Of a stretch of DNA of 64,000 nt, positions 17,088 to 26,706 are shown piece by piece; the stretch's first letter is position 1, and the number at the start of each line of letters is the position of its first letter. The stretch comes from Lachnospiraceae bacterium (GTDB taxonomy: Bacteria; Bacillota; Clostridia; Lachnospirales; Lachnospiraceae): contig JAILOV010000056.1 in assembly GCA_024690605.1 (NCBI GenBank), forward strand, positions 117,193-181,192. The letters run 5' to 3'. The notes under the pieces are model-generated. The model was not told the origin of the DNA. It made no database searches and saw nothing but the letters and a program-made list of their open reading frames with translations. Made by a program: the position numbers and the translations under genes.

Positions 17088-17912
17088 TCAGTCTGAGATC
17101 TCGCCGGTCAGGATCTCCGCAAGTCCGTCGTGATCATTGTCTTCTTCTGTAACGATATCGGCGGCAGCCCGCGCATGCGGGCTGCCGTTTTTCATGGCGA
17201 TGCCAAGCCCCGCGGCCCGGATCATGGAAATGTCATTTTCCTCATCTCCCGCGGCGATCGCATCTGACAGCGGGATCCCCAGATGCTCACACAGCCGGTA
17301 TACCGCGGATCCCTTGCCGGCTTCCGCACGGAAGATCTCCAGATACCACGGGTTGGAATAGAGCAGGGTGTATGCATCCCCGAGCAGATCGGACAGCTCC
17401 GTGCGAAACCGTTCCAGTCTCGCGGCATCATGCAGTTCGATCGCGATGCATTTGCAGGGAGGTTCCGGCAGCGCGGAGACGATGTCCTCTGTCAGAAGGA
17501 TGGGGGATTTGATCGCATGACGATAAAAGGTGAGGCATTCCTCATCCGCTGCGTCACGGACCGGCGGACTCACGATATGCGTGTCATTATAGGTATGGAT
17601 GTGGATCCTGTGCCTGCGGGCGAGCGAAAACATCGGATCGATGAGTGTCTTGTCAATGCCGATGCGGTAGATCGTCTCCTCCCTGTCGCAGTCATAGATC
17701 TGGGCACCGTTATAGGCGATGAGAAAGGTGCGGGGATAGAAGAGTTCCAGTTCCCGCCGGACAGCCATGGCACTCTCCATTGCGCGACCGGTGGAGATCG
17801 CAAGAGCGTTTCCTGCGTGCAGGAAACGCTCCAGAGCGGTGCGTGTGCGGCCTCCGATCCTTTTGCTGCTGTCCAGCAGCGTGCCGTCCAGATCGGTAAA
17901 AAAGATCTTCAT
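17088..17912 (-). CDS. Cof-type HAD-IIB phosphatase
   Basis: 274 residues. The nucleophile motif FTDLDGTLLDS is at the N-terminus, with STGR as motif II and GDEENDISMI as motif IV. The long central cap marks the Cof/YidA group, which dephosphorylates sugar phosphates and other small metabolites. Substrate cannot be told. It sits two bases downstream of the superoxide dismutase gene and is probably transcribed with it. Confidence 0.9.
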   Translation of the reverse strand: MKIFFTDLDGTLLDSSKRIGGRTRTALERFLHAGNALAISTGRAMESAMAVRRELELFYPRTFLIAYNGAQIYDCDREETIYRIGIDKTLIDPMFSLARRHRIHIHTYNDTHIVSPPVRDAADEECLTFYRHAIKSPILLTEDIVSALPEPPCKCIAIELHDAARLERFRTELSDLLGDAYTLLYSNPWYLEIFRAEAGKGSAVYRLCEHLGIPLSDAIAAGDEENDISMIRAAGLGIAMKNGSPHARAAADIVTEEDNDHDGLAEILTGEISD

Positions 17913-17914
17913 GT

Positions 17915-18532
17915 TCAGACGGTTGCTCCGGCGTAGTTTTCGCCGACGATCCGCCAGTCGATCAGATCGATATAAGCCTTGATGTAGTCGGGACGAAGGT
18001 TCTTATACTTCAGGTAATAGGCGTGCTCCCAGACATCGACACAGGCAATGGGCGTGCGGCCGGTACCCTCGCTGATCGGATTGTCCTGATTGGGCGAGGC
18101 GGTCACAAAGAGTCTGCCGTCTTTGTCGGCGGACAGGAAAGACCAGCCGGAACCGAACTGCGTGGCAGCAAGGGAGGCGAGCTTTTCCTTCAGCGCCTCG
18201 AATCCGCCGAGGTCGCGGTCGATCGCTGCGGCAAGCGCCCCATCCGGCACCCGTGCACCGTTCGGAGAGATCGTCCGGAAATACAGATTGTGATTGTAGA
18301 AACCGCCGCCGTTGTTGCGCAGAGCTTTGCGGAGCGTCTCGTCGGACACGCTGTTCAGATCCGCCAGCACCTCTTCGATCGGTCGATCCGCGACACCGGC
18401 CTTTTCGGCGGCATCATTGAGATTCTTCGTGTAGGTTGCGTGGTGCTTGCCGTAATGTGTTTCCATGGTGAGTGTGTCGATCGCGGGCTCAAATGTGTCA
18501 AAGGCATAGGGTAATCTTATCTGTTCGTACAT
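17915..18532 (-). CDS. sodA: Iron/manganese superoxide dismutase
   Basis: 205 residues covering the full Fe/Mn-SOD fold. Metal ligands are visible: His in METHYGKHHATY, His in NNGGGFYNHNLYF, Asp and His in DVWEHAYYLKY. GSGWSFLSADKDGRL is the usual central phrase. The enzyme converts superoxide to peroxide and oxygen in the cytoplasm. Iron or manganese preference is not decidable from sequence alone. AAGGAGAG precedes the ATG. Confidence 0.95.
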   Translation of the reverse strand: MYEQIRLPYAFDTFEPAIDTLTMETHYGKHHATYTKNLNDAAEKAGVADRPIEEVLADLNSVSDETLRKALRNNGGGFYNHNLYFRTISPNGARVPDGALAAAIDRDLGGFEALKEKLASLAATQFGSGWSFLSADKDGRLFVTASPNQDNPISEGTGRTPIACVDVWEHAYYLKYKNLRPDYIKAYIDLIDWRIVGENYAGATV

Positions 18533-18588
18533 GGCGCTCTCCTTTCCGGATTCCGGGGAACTGACAACGGTTTGCTTCTGCTGTCTCT

Positions 18589-18617
18589 ATGATGAGACTA
18601 TTTTGTGGAATTGTCAA
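18589..18617 (-). promoter_or_regulatory. Candidate sodA promoter
   Basis: Minus-strand TTGACA and CATCAT are 17 bases apart. The -35 is perfect and the -10 weak. Confidence 0.4.
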
Positions 18618-18637
18618 TCGGAGAGAGGCTCCCTTCC

Positions 18638-18666
18638 TTGCCACAGAGGAGGACAGACGGTATAAT
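18638..18666 (+). promoter_or_regulatory. Thiolase promoter
   Basis: TTGCCA and TATAAT are 17 bases apart. The predicted start is near 18673, leaving a leader of about 135 bases before the thiolase ATG. Confidence 0.75.
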
Positions 18667-18684
18667 ATGATACCAGGGTCGAAA

Positions 18685-18778
18685 GCTCATGCGGTGCACA
18701 TGCTCGCATGAAGCAGCGCATGAGACTGAGACCCGCCCGAACATGAGCAAGTAGCAGGATGCCGATGTTTTTGGCATC
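18685..18778 (+). promoter_or_regulatory. Structured 5' leader of thiolase mRNA
   Basis: The leader holds two inverted repeats: GCTCATGCG paired with CGCATGAG about 23 bases later, and GATGCC paired with GGCATC across a nine-base loop containing five T. No T-run follows the second stem, so it is not a simple terminator. It matches no riboswitch I know. Confidence 0.4.
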
Positions 18779-18809
18779 ATAGAGACAAGTGAACAGTAAG
18801 GAGGCAGGA

Positions 18810-19991
18810 ATGGGCAGAAAAGTTGTTTTGGCGGGAGCGGTGAGAACGGCGATCGGCACAATGGGCGGTGCACTCAGCACGACACCCGCACCGGAACTGG
18901 CGACGATCGTGGTCAAAGAGGCACTCAAAAGAGCCGGTGTTGCCCCGGATCAGGTGGATGAGGTCTATATGGGCTGTGTCATTCAGGCCGGCCTCGGACA
19001 GAATCCCGCCAGACAGGCGGCGATCAACGCCGGGATCCCGGTGGAGGTTCCTGCCACGACCGTCAACGTGCTCTGTGGTTCCGGACTGCATTGCGTGAAT
19101 CTGGCCGCGAAGCTCATCTCCATGGGCGACGCGGATATCATCGTCGCGGGCGGTATGGAGAACATGTCCATGGCTCCCTATCTCATGCGTCAGGGGCGTT
19201 TCGGCTACCGCATGGGACATGCACAGATCGAGGATGCCATGATCACGGATGCGCTGACGGATGCTTTCGGCAAATATCATATGGGCATCACAGCGGAGAA
19301 TATCGCCGAACAGTGGCATCTGACCCGTGAGGAACTCGATGAGTTTGCGGCCTGGTCGCAGCAGAAGGCACAGGCGGCCATTGCGGCGGGGAAATTCAAG
19401 GATGAGATCGTGCCCGTGGAGATCAGAAAGAAAAAGGAGACCATTCTCTTTGACACCGATGAGGGACCGCGTGCCGGTGTGACGGCGGAATCCATCTCGC
19501 ACTTAAAGCCTGCGTTCAAAAAGGACGGCGGCGTTGTCACGGCGGCCAATTCCTCCGGTATCAACGACGCGGCTGCCGCGATCATCGTGATGAGTGAGGA
19601 GAAGGCCAGAGAATTGGGTGTTAAGCCGCAGGCCACCTGGATCGCCGGCGAACTGGCCGGATGCGAACCTTCGATCATGGGGATCGGACCGGTTCCCGCG
19701 ACCAGAAAAACGATGAAAAAAGCGGGCTGCGAGATCGGCGATTTTGACCTGATCGAGGCCAATGAGGCGTTCGCGGCGCAGTCCGTTGCGGTCCGCCACG
19801 ATCTGGGCTTTGACAAGGAAGTTCTCAATGTCAACGGCGGCGCGATCGCGCTGGGACATCCGGTCGGCTGCTCCGGCACCAGGATCCTCGTCACGCTTCT
19901 TTATGAAATGGAGAAGAGAAATGCTCACAGAGGGCTGGCGACGCTCTGCGTCGGCGGCGGCATGGGGTGTGCGGCGATCGTTGAGAGATGA
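18810..19991 (+). CDS. thlA: Acetyl-CoA C-acetyltransferase (thiolase)
   Basis: 393 residues, full length for biosynthetic thiolase. The acylated Cys is in [11 protein letters not shown], the substrate His in [17 protein letters not shown] and the second Cys in [10 protein letters not shown]. It condenses two acetyl-CoA to acetoacetyl-CoA, the entry to butyrate or related C4 metabolism. The start is set by AAGGAGG seven bases before the ATG. It has its own promoter and long leader. The next gene overlaps its stop (ATGA), which is unusual because no other C4 pathway gene follows. Confidence 0.93.
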   Translation: MGRKVVLAGAVRTAIGTMGGALSTTPAPELATIVVKEALKRAGVAPDQVDEVYMGCVIQAGLGQNPARQAAINAGIPVEVPATTVNVLCGSGLHCVNLAAKLISMGDADIIVAGGMENMSMAPYLMRQGRFGYRMGHAQIEDAMITDALTDAFGKYHMGITAENIAEQWHLTREELDEFAAWSQQKAQAAIAAGKFKDEIVPVEIRKKKETILFDTDEGPRAGVTAESISHLKPAFKKDGGVVTAANSSGINDAAAAIIVMSEEKARELGVKPQATWIAGELAGCEPSIMGIGPVPATRKTMKKAGCEIGDFDLIEANEAFAAQSVAVRHDLGFDKEVLNVNGGAIALGHPVGCSGTRILVTLLYEMEKRNAHRGLATLCVGGGMGCAAIVER

Positions 19992-21358
19992 ATGATGGCG
20001 GGGAAATGAGAACGCCGCAGGAGATCACGCTGGATACTTCCTGTGGCAGGATCCGGGGACTGGAAACGGAACGTTGTCTGCAGTTTCTGGGTGTTCCCTA
20101 CGCACATGCCGGGCGCTTTGCATACGCCGAGCCTGTCGGGCACTGGGACGGCGAACTGGACGCCACGGCGAACGGCTTTTGCTGTCCGCAGAATCGGGCG
20201 GTCCATGAGCATCTTGAGCATCCCACCAGGCGTTTCTACAAAAATGAATTTCGCGAAGGGATCGATTTCCGCTATGATGAGGACTGTCTGAACCTGAACA
20301 TTTACACGCCCGTGCAGGCGCAGAACTGTCCGGTCATCATCTATATCCATGGGGGCGGTTTCGATTCGGGAATGAACTGTGAAGGGCCGTTTGACGGTTC
20401 GGCATTTGCAGAGAGAGGGATCATCACCGTTTTCCTGAATTATCGCGTGGGCGTGCTCGGTTATCTGACACACCGGGAGATCAGGGAACGGACCGGGCGG
20501 GACGGAAATTTCGGTCTGGACGATCAGCTCACGGCCATCCGCTGGGTCAGAGAGCATATCGCGGATTTCGGCGGCGATGCCGGCAACATCACGCTGATGG
20601 GACAGAGCGCCGGGGCGATCTCCATTCAGTATCTGTGCCTGAACCGGTCGAACGCCGGGCTTTTTGAACGGGCGGTCATGCTTTCCGGCGGCGGGCTCTT
20701 TCCGGGTTTTGCGCTTCCGCGCCGTGCAGAGGAAACACATGCCTACTGGGAACAGTTCATGCGCCTGGCCGGATGTTCGACACTCGATGAGCTGCGGACG
20801 GTTCCGACGGAAAAACTGTTTGATGCGGTGGAGTCGATCCGGGCCGTCCGCAAGGACAATCTCTACAACACGATGCCGGTGGTGGACGGTCTGCTGCTTC
20901 CCCGTCCCGTGCAGGAACTGGCTGCCGATCCGCTTTCCGTGGATTACATGCTCAGCTGCACGAGTGCGGATATGTTCGCTCCCGTGCTCGCCCATATGGC
21001 CGCCCGCTATGCAAAACAGACGAACGCCTATCTCTGCTTCTTCGATCTGGATGCGCCGGGAGACCGCAACGGTGCCTTTCATTCCGCCGATCTGCGCTAT
21101 GCGTTTGAAACACTGGACGGCAGCTGGCGTCCCTACGGTGACCGGGATCGGGAGGCCTCCCGGCAGCTGGCGGGTTATATCGCCGGCTTTGCCCGGACGG
21201 GCGATCCCAACGGGAAGGGCCTGCCGTTATGGGAGCCTGCGCGGAAACATGCGCTCCGGCCGGCACTCTGTATCTCCGCCGGCGGGACACGGATGGGACG
21301 GATGAACTACCCGAAGCTTCTTTTCAACTATCTCACCAAGGGCGATCCCAAGGCCTGA
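19988..21358 (+). CDS. Type-B carboxylesterase
   Basis: 456 residues of alpha/beta hydrolase. The oxyanion loop is [10 protein letters not shown], the nucleophile elbow GQSAGA and EDCLNLNIY is the family's second signature; a late His follows NGAFHSADL. No signal peptide is seen, so it probably acts in the cytoplasm on esters or acylated compounds. It is translationally coupled to the thiolase and followed by a sugar-type symporter, which suggests uptake and then de-esterification of an acylated glycoside. That is inference. Confidence 0.88.
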   Translation: MNDGGEMRTPQEITLDTSCGRIRGLETERCLQFLGVPYAHAGRFAYAEPVGHWDGELDATANGFCCPQNRAVHEHLEHPTRRFYKNEFREGIDFRYDEDCLNLNIYTPVQAQNCPVIIYIHGGGFDSGMNCEGPFDGSAFAERGIITVFLNYRVGVLGYLTHREIRERTGRDGNFGLDDQLTAIRWVREHIADFGGDAGNITLMGQSAGAISIQYLCLNRSNAGLFERAVMLSGGGLFPGFALPRRAEETHAYWEQFMRLAGCSTLDELRTVPTEKLFDAVESIRAVRKDNLYNTMPVVDGLLLPRPVQELAADPLSVDYMLSCTSADMFAPVLAHMAARYAKQTNAYLCFFDLDAPGDRNGAFHSADLRYAFETLDGSWRPYGDRDREASRQLAGYIAGFARTGDPNGKGLPLWEPARKHALRPALCISAGGTRMGRMNYPKLLFNYLTKGDPKA

Positions 21359-21376
21359 ACGGAAAAGGAGAACATC

Positions 21377-22858
21377 ATGTCAGAACAGTCCTATATCGCA
21401 AGAACCAGCGGCCTTAGGGGCAAGGATTATCTCGGATACGCGATGGTGGATGCCGCCGGTTGTCTGGTCTTTTCGCTGGTCACCACGCTGCTGCAGAAAT
21501 ACTATACGGATATTTTCCATCTGAGCCCGCTGTTCATCATGCTGATGTTTATCGCGGCCCGTATATGGGATGCGATCAACGATCCGATCATGGGACGTAT
21601 CTGTGACACGGTGCGCCCGACCGGATCCGGCCGCTACAGGCAGTGGCTCCTCTATGTGGCGGCACCGCTCGCGCTCGCATCGATCCTCATGTTCATCAAG
21701 TGGCCGGGCATTGGTGAGACGGGGCATGAAACGGCAACCCGGGTCTATGCCACCGTCACCTATATCCTCTTCGGGATGATCTACACGGCACTGCAGATCC
21801 CTTACGGCTCTCTCGCCTCGGTGGTCACAACCGATGTTTCCGAACGCAGCAGGCTCTCGGTGTTCCGGTCCATCGGTGCGGCACTGGGATCCATCCCGGT
21901 GCTGGTCATCGCCAGCTTTGCCTACGAAAAGAGACTGGATGCCGCGGGCAATATCGTGATGGGAGAGAACGGAAAGGCGATCACGGATATGCAGTACACG
22001 CCCGTGATCATCGGCGTGGTGATCATGTCTCTCTGTTCCATGATCATGCTGTTTATTTCCTATGGGCTCAACAGGGAACGGGTCAGGACAAAGCCGCAGG
22101 AACCGGAAAAGGGCGCATCTTTCAAGGCGGTGAAACTGCTGTTTGGCAGCCGCGCCTTTATCGCCGTCAGCCTCACGGCGCTTCTCCTCCTGGCCGGTCA
22201 GATGTTCACGCAAAGTTTCTACACCTATCTGTTTGATGATTACTTTCACGCCAACTGGATGAATCTGGCGTCTCAGGCCTGCACCTATTCGCCCATGATC
22301 ATCATGATGTTTTTCCTGCCCGGACTTGCCAGGCGGATCGGTAAAAAGGAGATCTGTGCCACGGGTGTGGCTTTTGCCGCCGCGGCCAATCTGATCCTTT
22401 TCTTTCTGCGCGGCATGGAACCTTCGCAGCTGATGTGGATCTTTCTCGTGCTCTGTTTTGTCAGCGGCTGCGGGCTTACCACGGTGGTGATGCAGCTTTG
22501 GGCGATCGCTGCCGATGCGATCGATGACATCGAGGTGAAGACCGGGAGCCGGGATGACGGAACGGCCTATTCCGTGTTCAATTTCTTTCGGAAACTGGGT
22601 CAGGTGCTGGCGGCTGTCTGTGTCAACGGGGCACTGATCGGCATGAACTACCGCTATGAAAAGGGTGCTGTGCAGACGATGGACAACCTGAAGATCATGT
22701 ATGATCTGGCAACCGTCATCCCGGCTGTCCTGTTCGCGCTCATGGCGGTGATGCTTTTTGTCTTTTATCCGCTGAACAGGCAGAAGACCGCGGAATTACA
22801 GGTACAAAAGGAACGCAGACTCAGGGAATCCTATGAAAAACGGCTCATAGACATCTGA
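21377..22858 (+). CDS. GPH-family (glycoside-pentoside-hexuronide) cation symporter
   Basis: 493 residues with about 12 membrane segments. Near the N-terminus DYLGYAMVDAAGCLVF and DAINDPIMGRICD are the hallmarks of the GPH/MelB family of MFS transporters, which carry sugars with sodium or protons. GDYxxxxTG-like spacing is seen late in VKTGSRDDGTAYSVFNFF. AAAAGGAG lies before the ATG. It ends where the prpC promoter begins. Confidence 0.88.
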   Translation: MSEQSYIARTSGLRGKDYLGYAMVDAAGCLVFSLVTTLLQKYYTDIFHLSPLFIMLMFIAARIWDAINDPIMGRICDTVRPTGSGRYRQWLLYVAAPLALASILMFIKWPGIGETGHETATRVYATVTYILFGMIYTALQIPYGSLASVVTTDVSERSRLSVFRSIGAALGSIPVLVIASFAYEKRLDAAGNIVMGENGKAITDMQYTPVIIGVVIMSLCSMIMLFISYGLNRERVRTKPQEPEKGASFKAVKLLFGSRAFIAVSLTALLLLAGQMFTQSFYTYLFDDYFHANWMNLASQACTYSPMIIMMFFLPGLARRIGKKEICATGVAFAAAANLILFFLRGMEPSQLMWIFLVLCFVSGCGLTTVVMQLWAIAADAIDDIEVKTGSRDDGTAYSVFNFFRKLGQVLAAVCVNGALIGMNYRYEKGAVQTMDNLKIMYDLATVIPAVLFALMAVMLFVFYPLNRQKTAELQVQKERRLRESYEKRLIDI

Positions 22859-22887
22859 TTGCAAAACGGGTCGGGCTGTGCTATAAT
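22859..22887 (+). promoter_or_regulatory. prpC promoter giving a near-leaderless transcript
   Basis: TTGCAA and TATAAT are 17 bases apart. The predicted start is about 22894, only some four bases before the prpC ATG. Confidence 0.65.
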
Positions 22888-22897
22888 CTTTCGCTGT

Positions 22898-23653
22898 ATG
22901 CTTAAAACGTATTCGCTCACGGACATCGGGCGCAAGAGAAAACTGAATCAGGACTATGTCTACACCTCACTGGAGAGAGTCGGCAACCTCTCCAATGTGT
23001 TTATTGTTGCGGACGGAATGGGCGGCCACAAGGCCGGAGACTATGCATCGCGCTTCACCGTTGAGACGGTGGTGGAGGAGATCGCTTCCTCCTATGAGCA
23101 GAATCCGGAGATCATTCTGGGCGACGCGATCGATGCCGCCAACCGGAAACTCAGGACCAAGGCGGCAGAGGATGAGCGTCTCTTCGGCATGGGGACGACT
23201 TTTGTCGCGTCGACGGTTTTCGGCGGCAAACTCAAGGTCGCCAACGTCGGTGATTCCAGAGCCTATCTGATCAGAGAGGGAGCGATCGGACAGATCACCA
23301 GAGATCATTCCCTCGTGGAAGAGATGGTGCGCATGGGCGGGATCGACCGTGAAACAGCCAGACGGCATGTGGACAAGAACATCATCACGCGCGCTGTCGG
23401 AGCGATGGAGACGGTCGATGTCGACTTTTTTGAGGTGGACCTGAAGCCCGGAGATCTGGTGCTCATGTGTTCCGACGGTCTCACCAACATGGTGCGGGAT
23501 GAGGAGATCTGCTCGATCGTGAGCGGGGAAGGCGAACTTTCCGATAAGGCGAGATGCCTGATCGATACCGCCAATGAGAACGGCGGCAGGGACAATATTG
23601 CCGTGGTCCTTGTGGAGCCCTTTGCGGAAGAGGAGGGCAAGGCATCATGGTAA
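22898..23653 (+). CDS. prpC: PP2C-type serine/threonine protein phosphatase
   Basis: 251 residues from an ATG that gives the conserved MLKTYSLTDIG opening. Metal-binding motifs are all present: QDY, VADGMGGHKAG, NVGDSRAYL, CSDGLTN and GGRDNIAVV. It removes phosphate from targets of the PASTA kinase encoded next, with which it overlaps by seven bases. No ribosome site is visible before the ATG, and a good promoter ends just upstream. Confidence 0.93.
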   Translation: MLKTYSLTDIGRKRKLNQDYVYTSLERVGNLSNVFIVADGMGGHKAGDYASRFTVETVVEEIASSYEQNPEIILGDAIDAANRKLRTKAAEDERLFGMGTTFVASTVFGGKLKVANVGDSRAYLIREGAIGQITRDHSLVEEMVRMGGIDRETARRHVDKNIITRAVGAMETVDVDFFEVDLKPGDLVLMCSDGLTNMVRDEEICSIVSGEGELSDKARCLIDTANENGGRDNIAVVLVEPFAEEEGKASW

Positions 23654-25731
23654 AGATGGGTATGCTCATCTCCGAGCGCTATGAGATCCTCGAGAAGATC
23701 GGCACGGGCGGCATGTCCGATGTGTATAAGGCGATTGACCACAAGCTGAACCGTCCGGTGGCGGTCAAGGTGCTCAAGCAGGAATTCGCCGAGAATGAGA
23801 ACTTTGTCTCCAAATTCCGTGTGGAAGCGCAGGCGGCAGCCGGCCTGATGCACCAGAACATCGTCAATGTCTACGATGTCGGCGAGGAGCGGGGGATCCA
23901 TTTCATCGTTATGGAGCTCGTCGACGGGATCACGCTGAAGAAATACATTGAGAGAAAGCAGCGGCTGACGGTCAAGGAGGCGGTGAGCATCGCCATTCAG
24001 GTCGCCATGGGTCTGGAAGCCGCACACAACAATCATATCATCCACCGCGACATCAAGCCGCAGAACATCATCATTTCCAAAGAAGGCAAGGTCAAGGTAA
24101 CGGACTTCGGCATTGCCAAGGCGGCAACGAGCAACACGATCACCAGCAATGTCATGGGGAGCGTGCACTACACCTCGCCGGAGCAGGCACGCGGCGGATA
24201 CAGCGATGTCAAATCCGACATTTATTCCCTGGGCATCACACTCTTTGAGATGCTCACCGGCCGTGTGCCCTTCAACGGGGACACGACGGTCGCCATCGCG
24301 ATCAAGCATATCCAGGAATCCATGCCGGATCCGCGGGAATTCGCCCCGGATACACCGGTCAGCGTGGAGAAGATCGTGCTCAAGTGCTGCCAGAAGAGCC
24401 CTGACAGGCGCTATCAGAATGCGGCAGAACTGATCAACGACCTGAAACGTTCGCTGATCACACCGGATGAGGATTTCGTGGTGATCAAGGATCCCGATGA
24501 GGACGGCGCGACCAGAGAACCCAGCGAAGAGGAGCGTCGCACGCTCAAGGAATCAACGAAGAAGAACGGCAGCATGGGCGACACCATGCGGCTCAATGCC
24601 GAGGCAATCAGGGAGCGCGAAAAGCGCGCCAGGAAAGCAAAGCCAAGGCATATCGACGATGAGTATGAGAACCGCGGAAAGAGCGGATCCTCCGCAAGGC
24701 GCAGGAAGCCCGCGCCGAAGAAGAAGAACCGCGGGAAGTCCGGCAGCACGGGCGGCAGCTCCACCTTTGAGAGGCTTGCGATCATCCTGGCCGTCGTCAC
24801 GGCACTCTTTGTCGGCGTGATCATCATCTTCCTCGTCGGCAGCAGGATGGGCTTCTTTGACGGCAGCGCGCAGTCCGGAGAGGAGAGCACGGCGGAAGAG
24901 GCGGCAAGTTTCGCCTCGACCGAACCGGAAGAGGATGAAGCAGGAGGGATCAAGATCCCCGATGTCCTGGGCAAGGATTTCATTCAGGCCAAGACAGAGC
25001 TCAATGATAAAGGATTTACCGTTCAGCGCGCAGAGGACACGACCTCGACCGCGGACAAGAACGTGGTGGTCGCCATGGATCCCGCGGCGGGAAGCCGAGC
25101 GGAGAGCGGCACGATGATCACACTGACGGTGAGCACGGGCTCCGTGGTCACGAACGCGGATGGCAGTGCAGCCAAGGTGACCGCCGCGGAGGCAAAACAG
25201 TATGAAGTGCCGAATCTTGTCGGTAAGCCGCTGGAGGACGCGGAAGTCATGATCGCAGAGGCACATCTGGTGCGCGGCACTGTGACGGAGGTCACTTATG
25301 CCGATCCCGCGCTGGCGGGTCTGATCTGCAAGCAGTCGCTGGAGGCGGGCACACAGGTCCCCGAGGGCAGTGTGGTCGCGCTGGAGCTGTCGACCGGAAC
25401 GGGAGAGAGCAGCACGACTTCGTGGCGTTATGTGGCGGACATTGATTCTCCGGCACTGGAGGACGGTGACTATACGGAAGGAACAGAAGTTCATGTGCAG
25501 TTAATATCGAGTGATGGGACTAGTTTGCTTGACACGAGGTTTAGTTCATTCCCGCAAAAAGTAAACTATAGTGGTATTACTCAGCCGACAGGAACTCTTG
25601 TATTGACATATTCCGTGACAACACCGCAGACGACCGTGACGAATACCGAGACCGGCGCCGAGGAGGTCGTGCCTTCCTCGACGCAGACGCGCGAACAGCG
25701 CCGGGCGATCACCTTTACCCCGGAAAACTGA
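23647..25731 (+). CDS. prkC: PASTA-domain serine/threonine kinase
   Basis: 694 residues. Kinase domain at about 7-270: GTGGMSDVYKA, VAVKVLK, HRDIKPQN, DFGIAK. A basic linker leads to one membrane segment near 376-398, then two PASTA repeats (KIPDVLGKDFIQAK and YEVPNLVGKPLEDAE). The last 115 residues form another outer domain of unknown type. PASTA modules bind muropeptides or lipid II, so the kinase links wall state to phosphorylation. A 120-base stretch near 25500-25620 has much lower GC and different codons than the rest of the gene. It overlaps prpC and ends just before rsgA. Confidence 0.93.
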   Translation: MVKMGMLISERYEILEKIGTGGMSDVYKAIDHKLNRPVAVKVLKQEFAENENFVSKFRVEAQAAAGLMHQNIVNVYDVGEERGIHFIVMELVDGITLKKYIERKQRLTVKEAVSIAIQVAMGLEAAHNNHIIHRDIKPQNIIISKEGKVKVTDFGIAKAATSNTITSNVMGSVHYTSPEQARGGYSDVKSDIYSLGITLFEMLTGRVPFNGDTTVAIAIKHIQESMPDPREFAPDTPVSVEKIVLKCCQKSPDRRYQNAAELINDLKRSLITPDEDFVVIKDPDEDGATREPSEEERRTLKESTKKNGSMGDTMRLNAEAIREREKRARKAKPRHIDDEYENRGKSGSSARRRKPAPKKKNRGKSGSTGGSSTFERLAIILAVVTALFVGVIIIFLVGSRMGFFDGSAQSGEESTAEEAASFASTEPEEDEAGGIKIPDVLGKDFIQAKTELNDKGFTVQRAEDTTSTADKNVVVAMDPAAGSRAESGTMITLTVSTGSVVTNADGSAAKVTAAEAKQYEVPNLVGKPLEDAEVMIAEAHLVRGTVTEVTYADPALAGLICKQSLEAGTQVPEGSVVALELSTGTGESSTTSWRYVADIDSPALEDGDYTEGTEVHVQLISSDGTSLLDTRFSSFPQKVNYSGITQPTGTLVLTYSVTTPQTTVTNTETGAEEVVPSSTQTREQRRAITFTPEN

Positions 25732-25734
25732 GCG

Positions 25735-26664
25735 ATGGCGGAGGCTGCGGAACTTATCGGAACGATCCTCCGCGGCGTCGGCGGCTTCTATGATGTGGAA
25801 ACGGATGGGGGCGAGCGGTTTGTCTGCCGTCCGAGAGGGAGTTTCCGTAAAGAGAAGATCCGGCCGCTGCCGGGGGACGTGGTCCGTTTTGTGGTCACCC
25901 ATGAAAGGGACAGAGAGGGCAGTCTCACGCAGATCCTGCCGAGAAGGAACGCGCTGATCAGGCCCGCGGTGGCCAATGTCGATCAGGCGCTTCTTTTCTT
26001 TTCCGTGCGGGAGCCGGATCCGTCTTTTTTGCTCGCCGACCGCTATCTACTGTTCATCGCGGAGCTCTGTCTGCCGACGCTTCTGTGCTTCAACAAATCG
26101 GAGATCGCGGACGGGGACGAGGTGGAAACGATCAGAGAAATCTACCGGGGAGCCGGCCTTCCTCTCCTGTTCGTGAGTGTGCGCACCGGGGAGGGACTGC
26201 CCGAACTGGTCTCTCTTCTTGCCGACAGGACAACCTTTCTCGCAGGCCCCAGCGGAGCCGGGAAATCTTCGTTCATCAATGCCGTCTGTCCCTCCGCTGC
26301 CGCGGAGACGGGCGAGTTGTCAAAGAAGCTTGCCCGGGGAAAGAACACGACGAGACACAGCGAGCTGTTCCGTGTGGCAGGGCTTGCGGACGAGCGGGTC
26401 TCGCCGCACACCTGGCTGATCGACACACCGGGCTTTACGGCGCTGGAACTCCCGGATATGGAGGAAGGGACGCTTGATCGGCACTATCCGGAATTCATGC
26501 CCTACAGGGACCGGTGCCGTTTCGCTTCCTGCAGACATCTGGATGAGCCGGGGTGCGCGGTCAGGGAAGCGGCGGAGAACGGCAGCGTATCCGATGTGCG
26601 TTACCGAAACTACAGACAGTTGTACGGGAAATGGAAAGAACTCCGGGACAGAAAATACAGATAG
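25735..26664 (+). CDS. rsgA: RsgA ribosome small-subunit GTPase
   Basis: 309 residues with the circularly permuted G motifs typical of RsgA: NKSE (G4) precedes AGPSGAGKSS (G1), then DTPGF (G3). An N-terminal OB fold and a C-terminal zinc knuckle CRFASCRHLDEPGC complete the protein. It checks late assembly of the 30S subunit. It lies three bases after prkC, the usual Firmicute order; the rpe and thiN genes that often follow are missing. Confidence 0.93.
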   Translation: MAEAAELIGTILRGVGGFYDVETDGGERFVCRPRGSFRKEKIRPLPGDVVRFVVTHERDREGSLTQILPRRNALIRPAVANVDQALLFFSVREPDPSFLLADRYLLFIAELCLPTLLCFNKSEIADGDEVETIREIYRGAGLPLLFVSVRTGEGLPELVSLLADRTTFLAGPSGAGKSSFINAVCPSAAAETGELSKKLARGKNTTRHSELFRVAGLADERVSPHTWLIDTPGFTALELPDMEEGTLDRHYPEFMPYRDRCRFASCRHLDEPGCAVREAAENGSVSDVRYRNYRQLYGKWKELRDRKYR

Positions 26665-26706
26665 GACAGATACAGCGCGGACGGAAGCGCAAAAAGGGGG
26701 AACAGG

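Noticed and set aside
17078..17110. Inverted repeat between the small acidic gene and the HAD gene as a terminator
   Set aside because: Arms are imperfect and no T-run follows on either strand.
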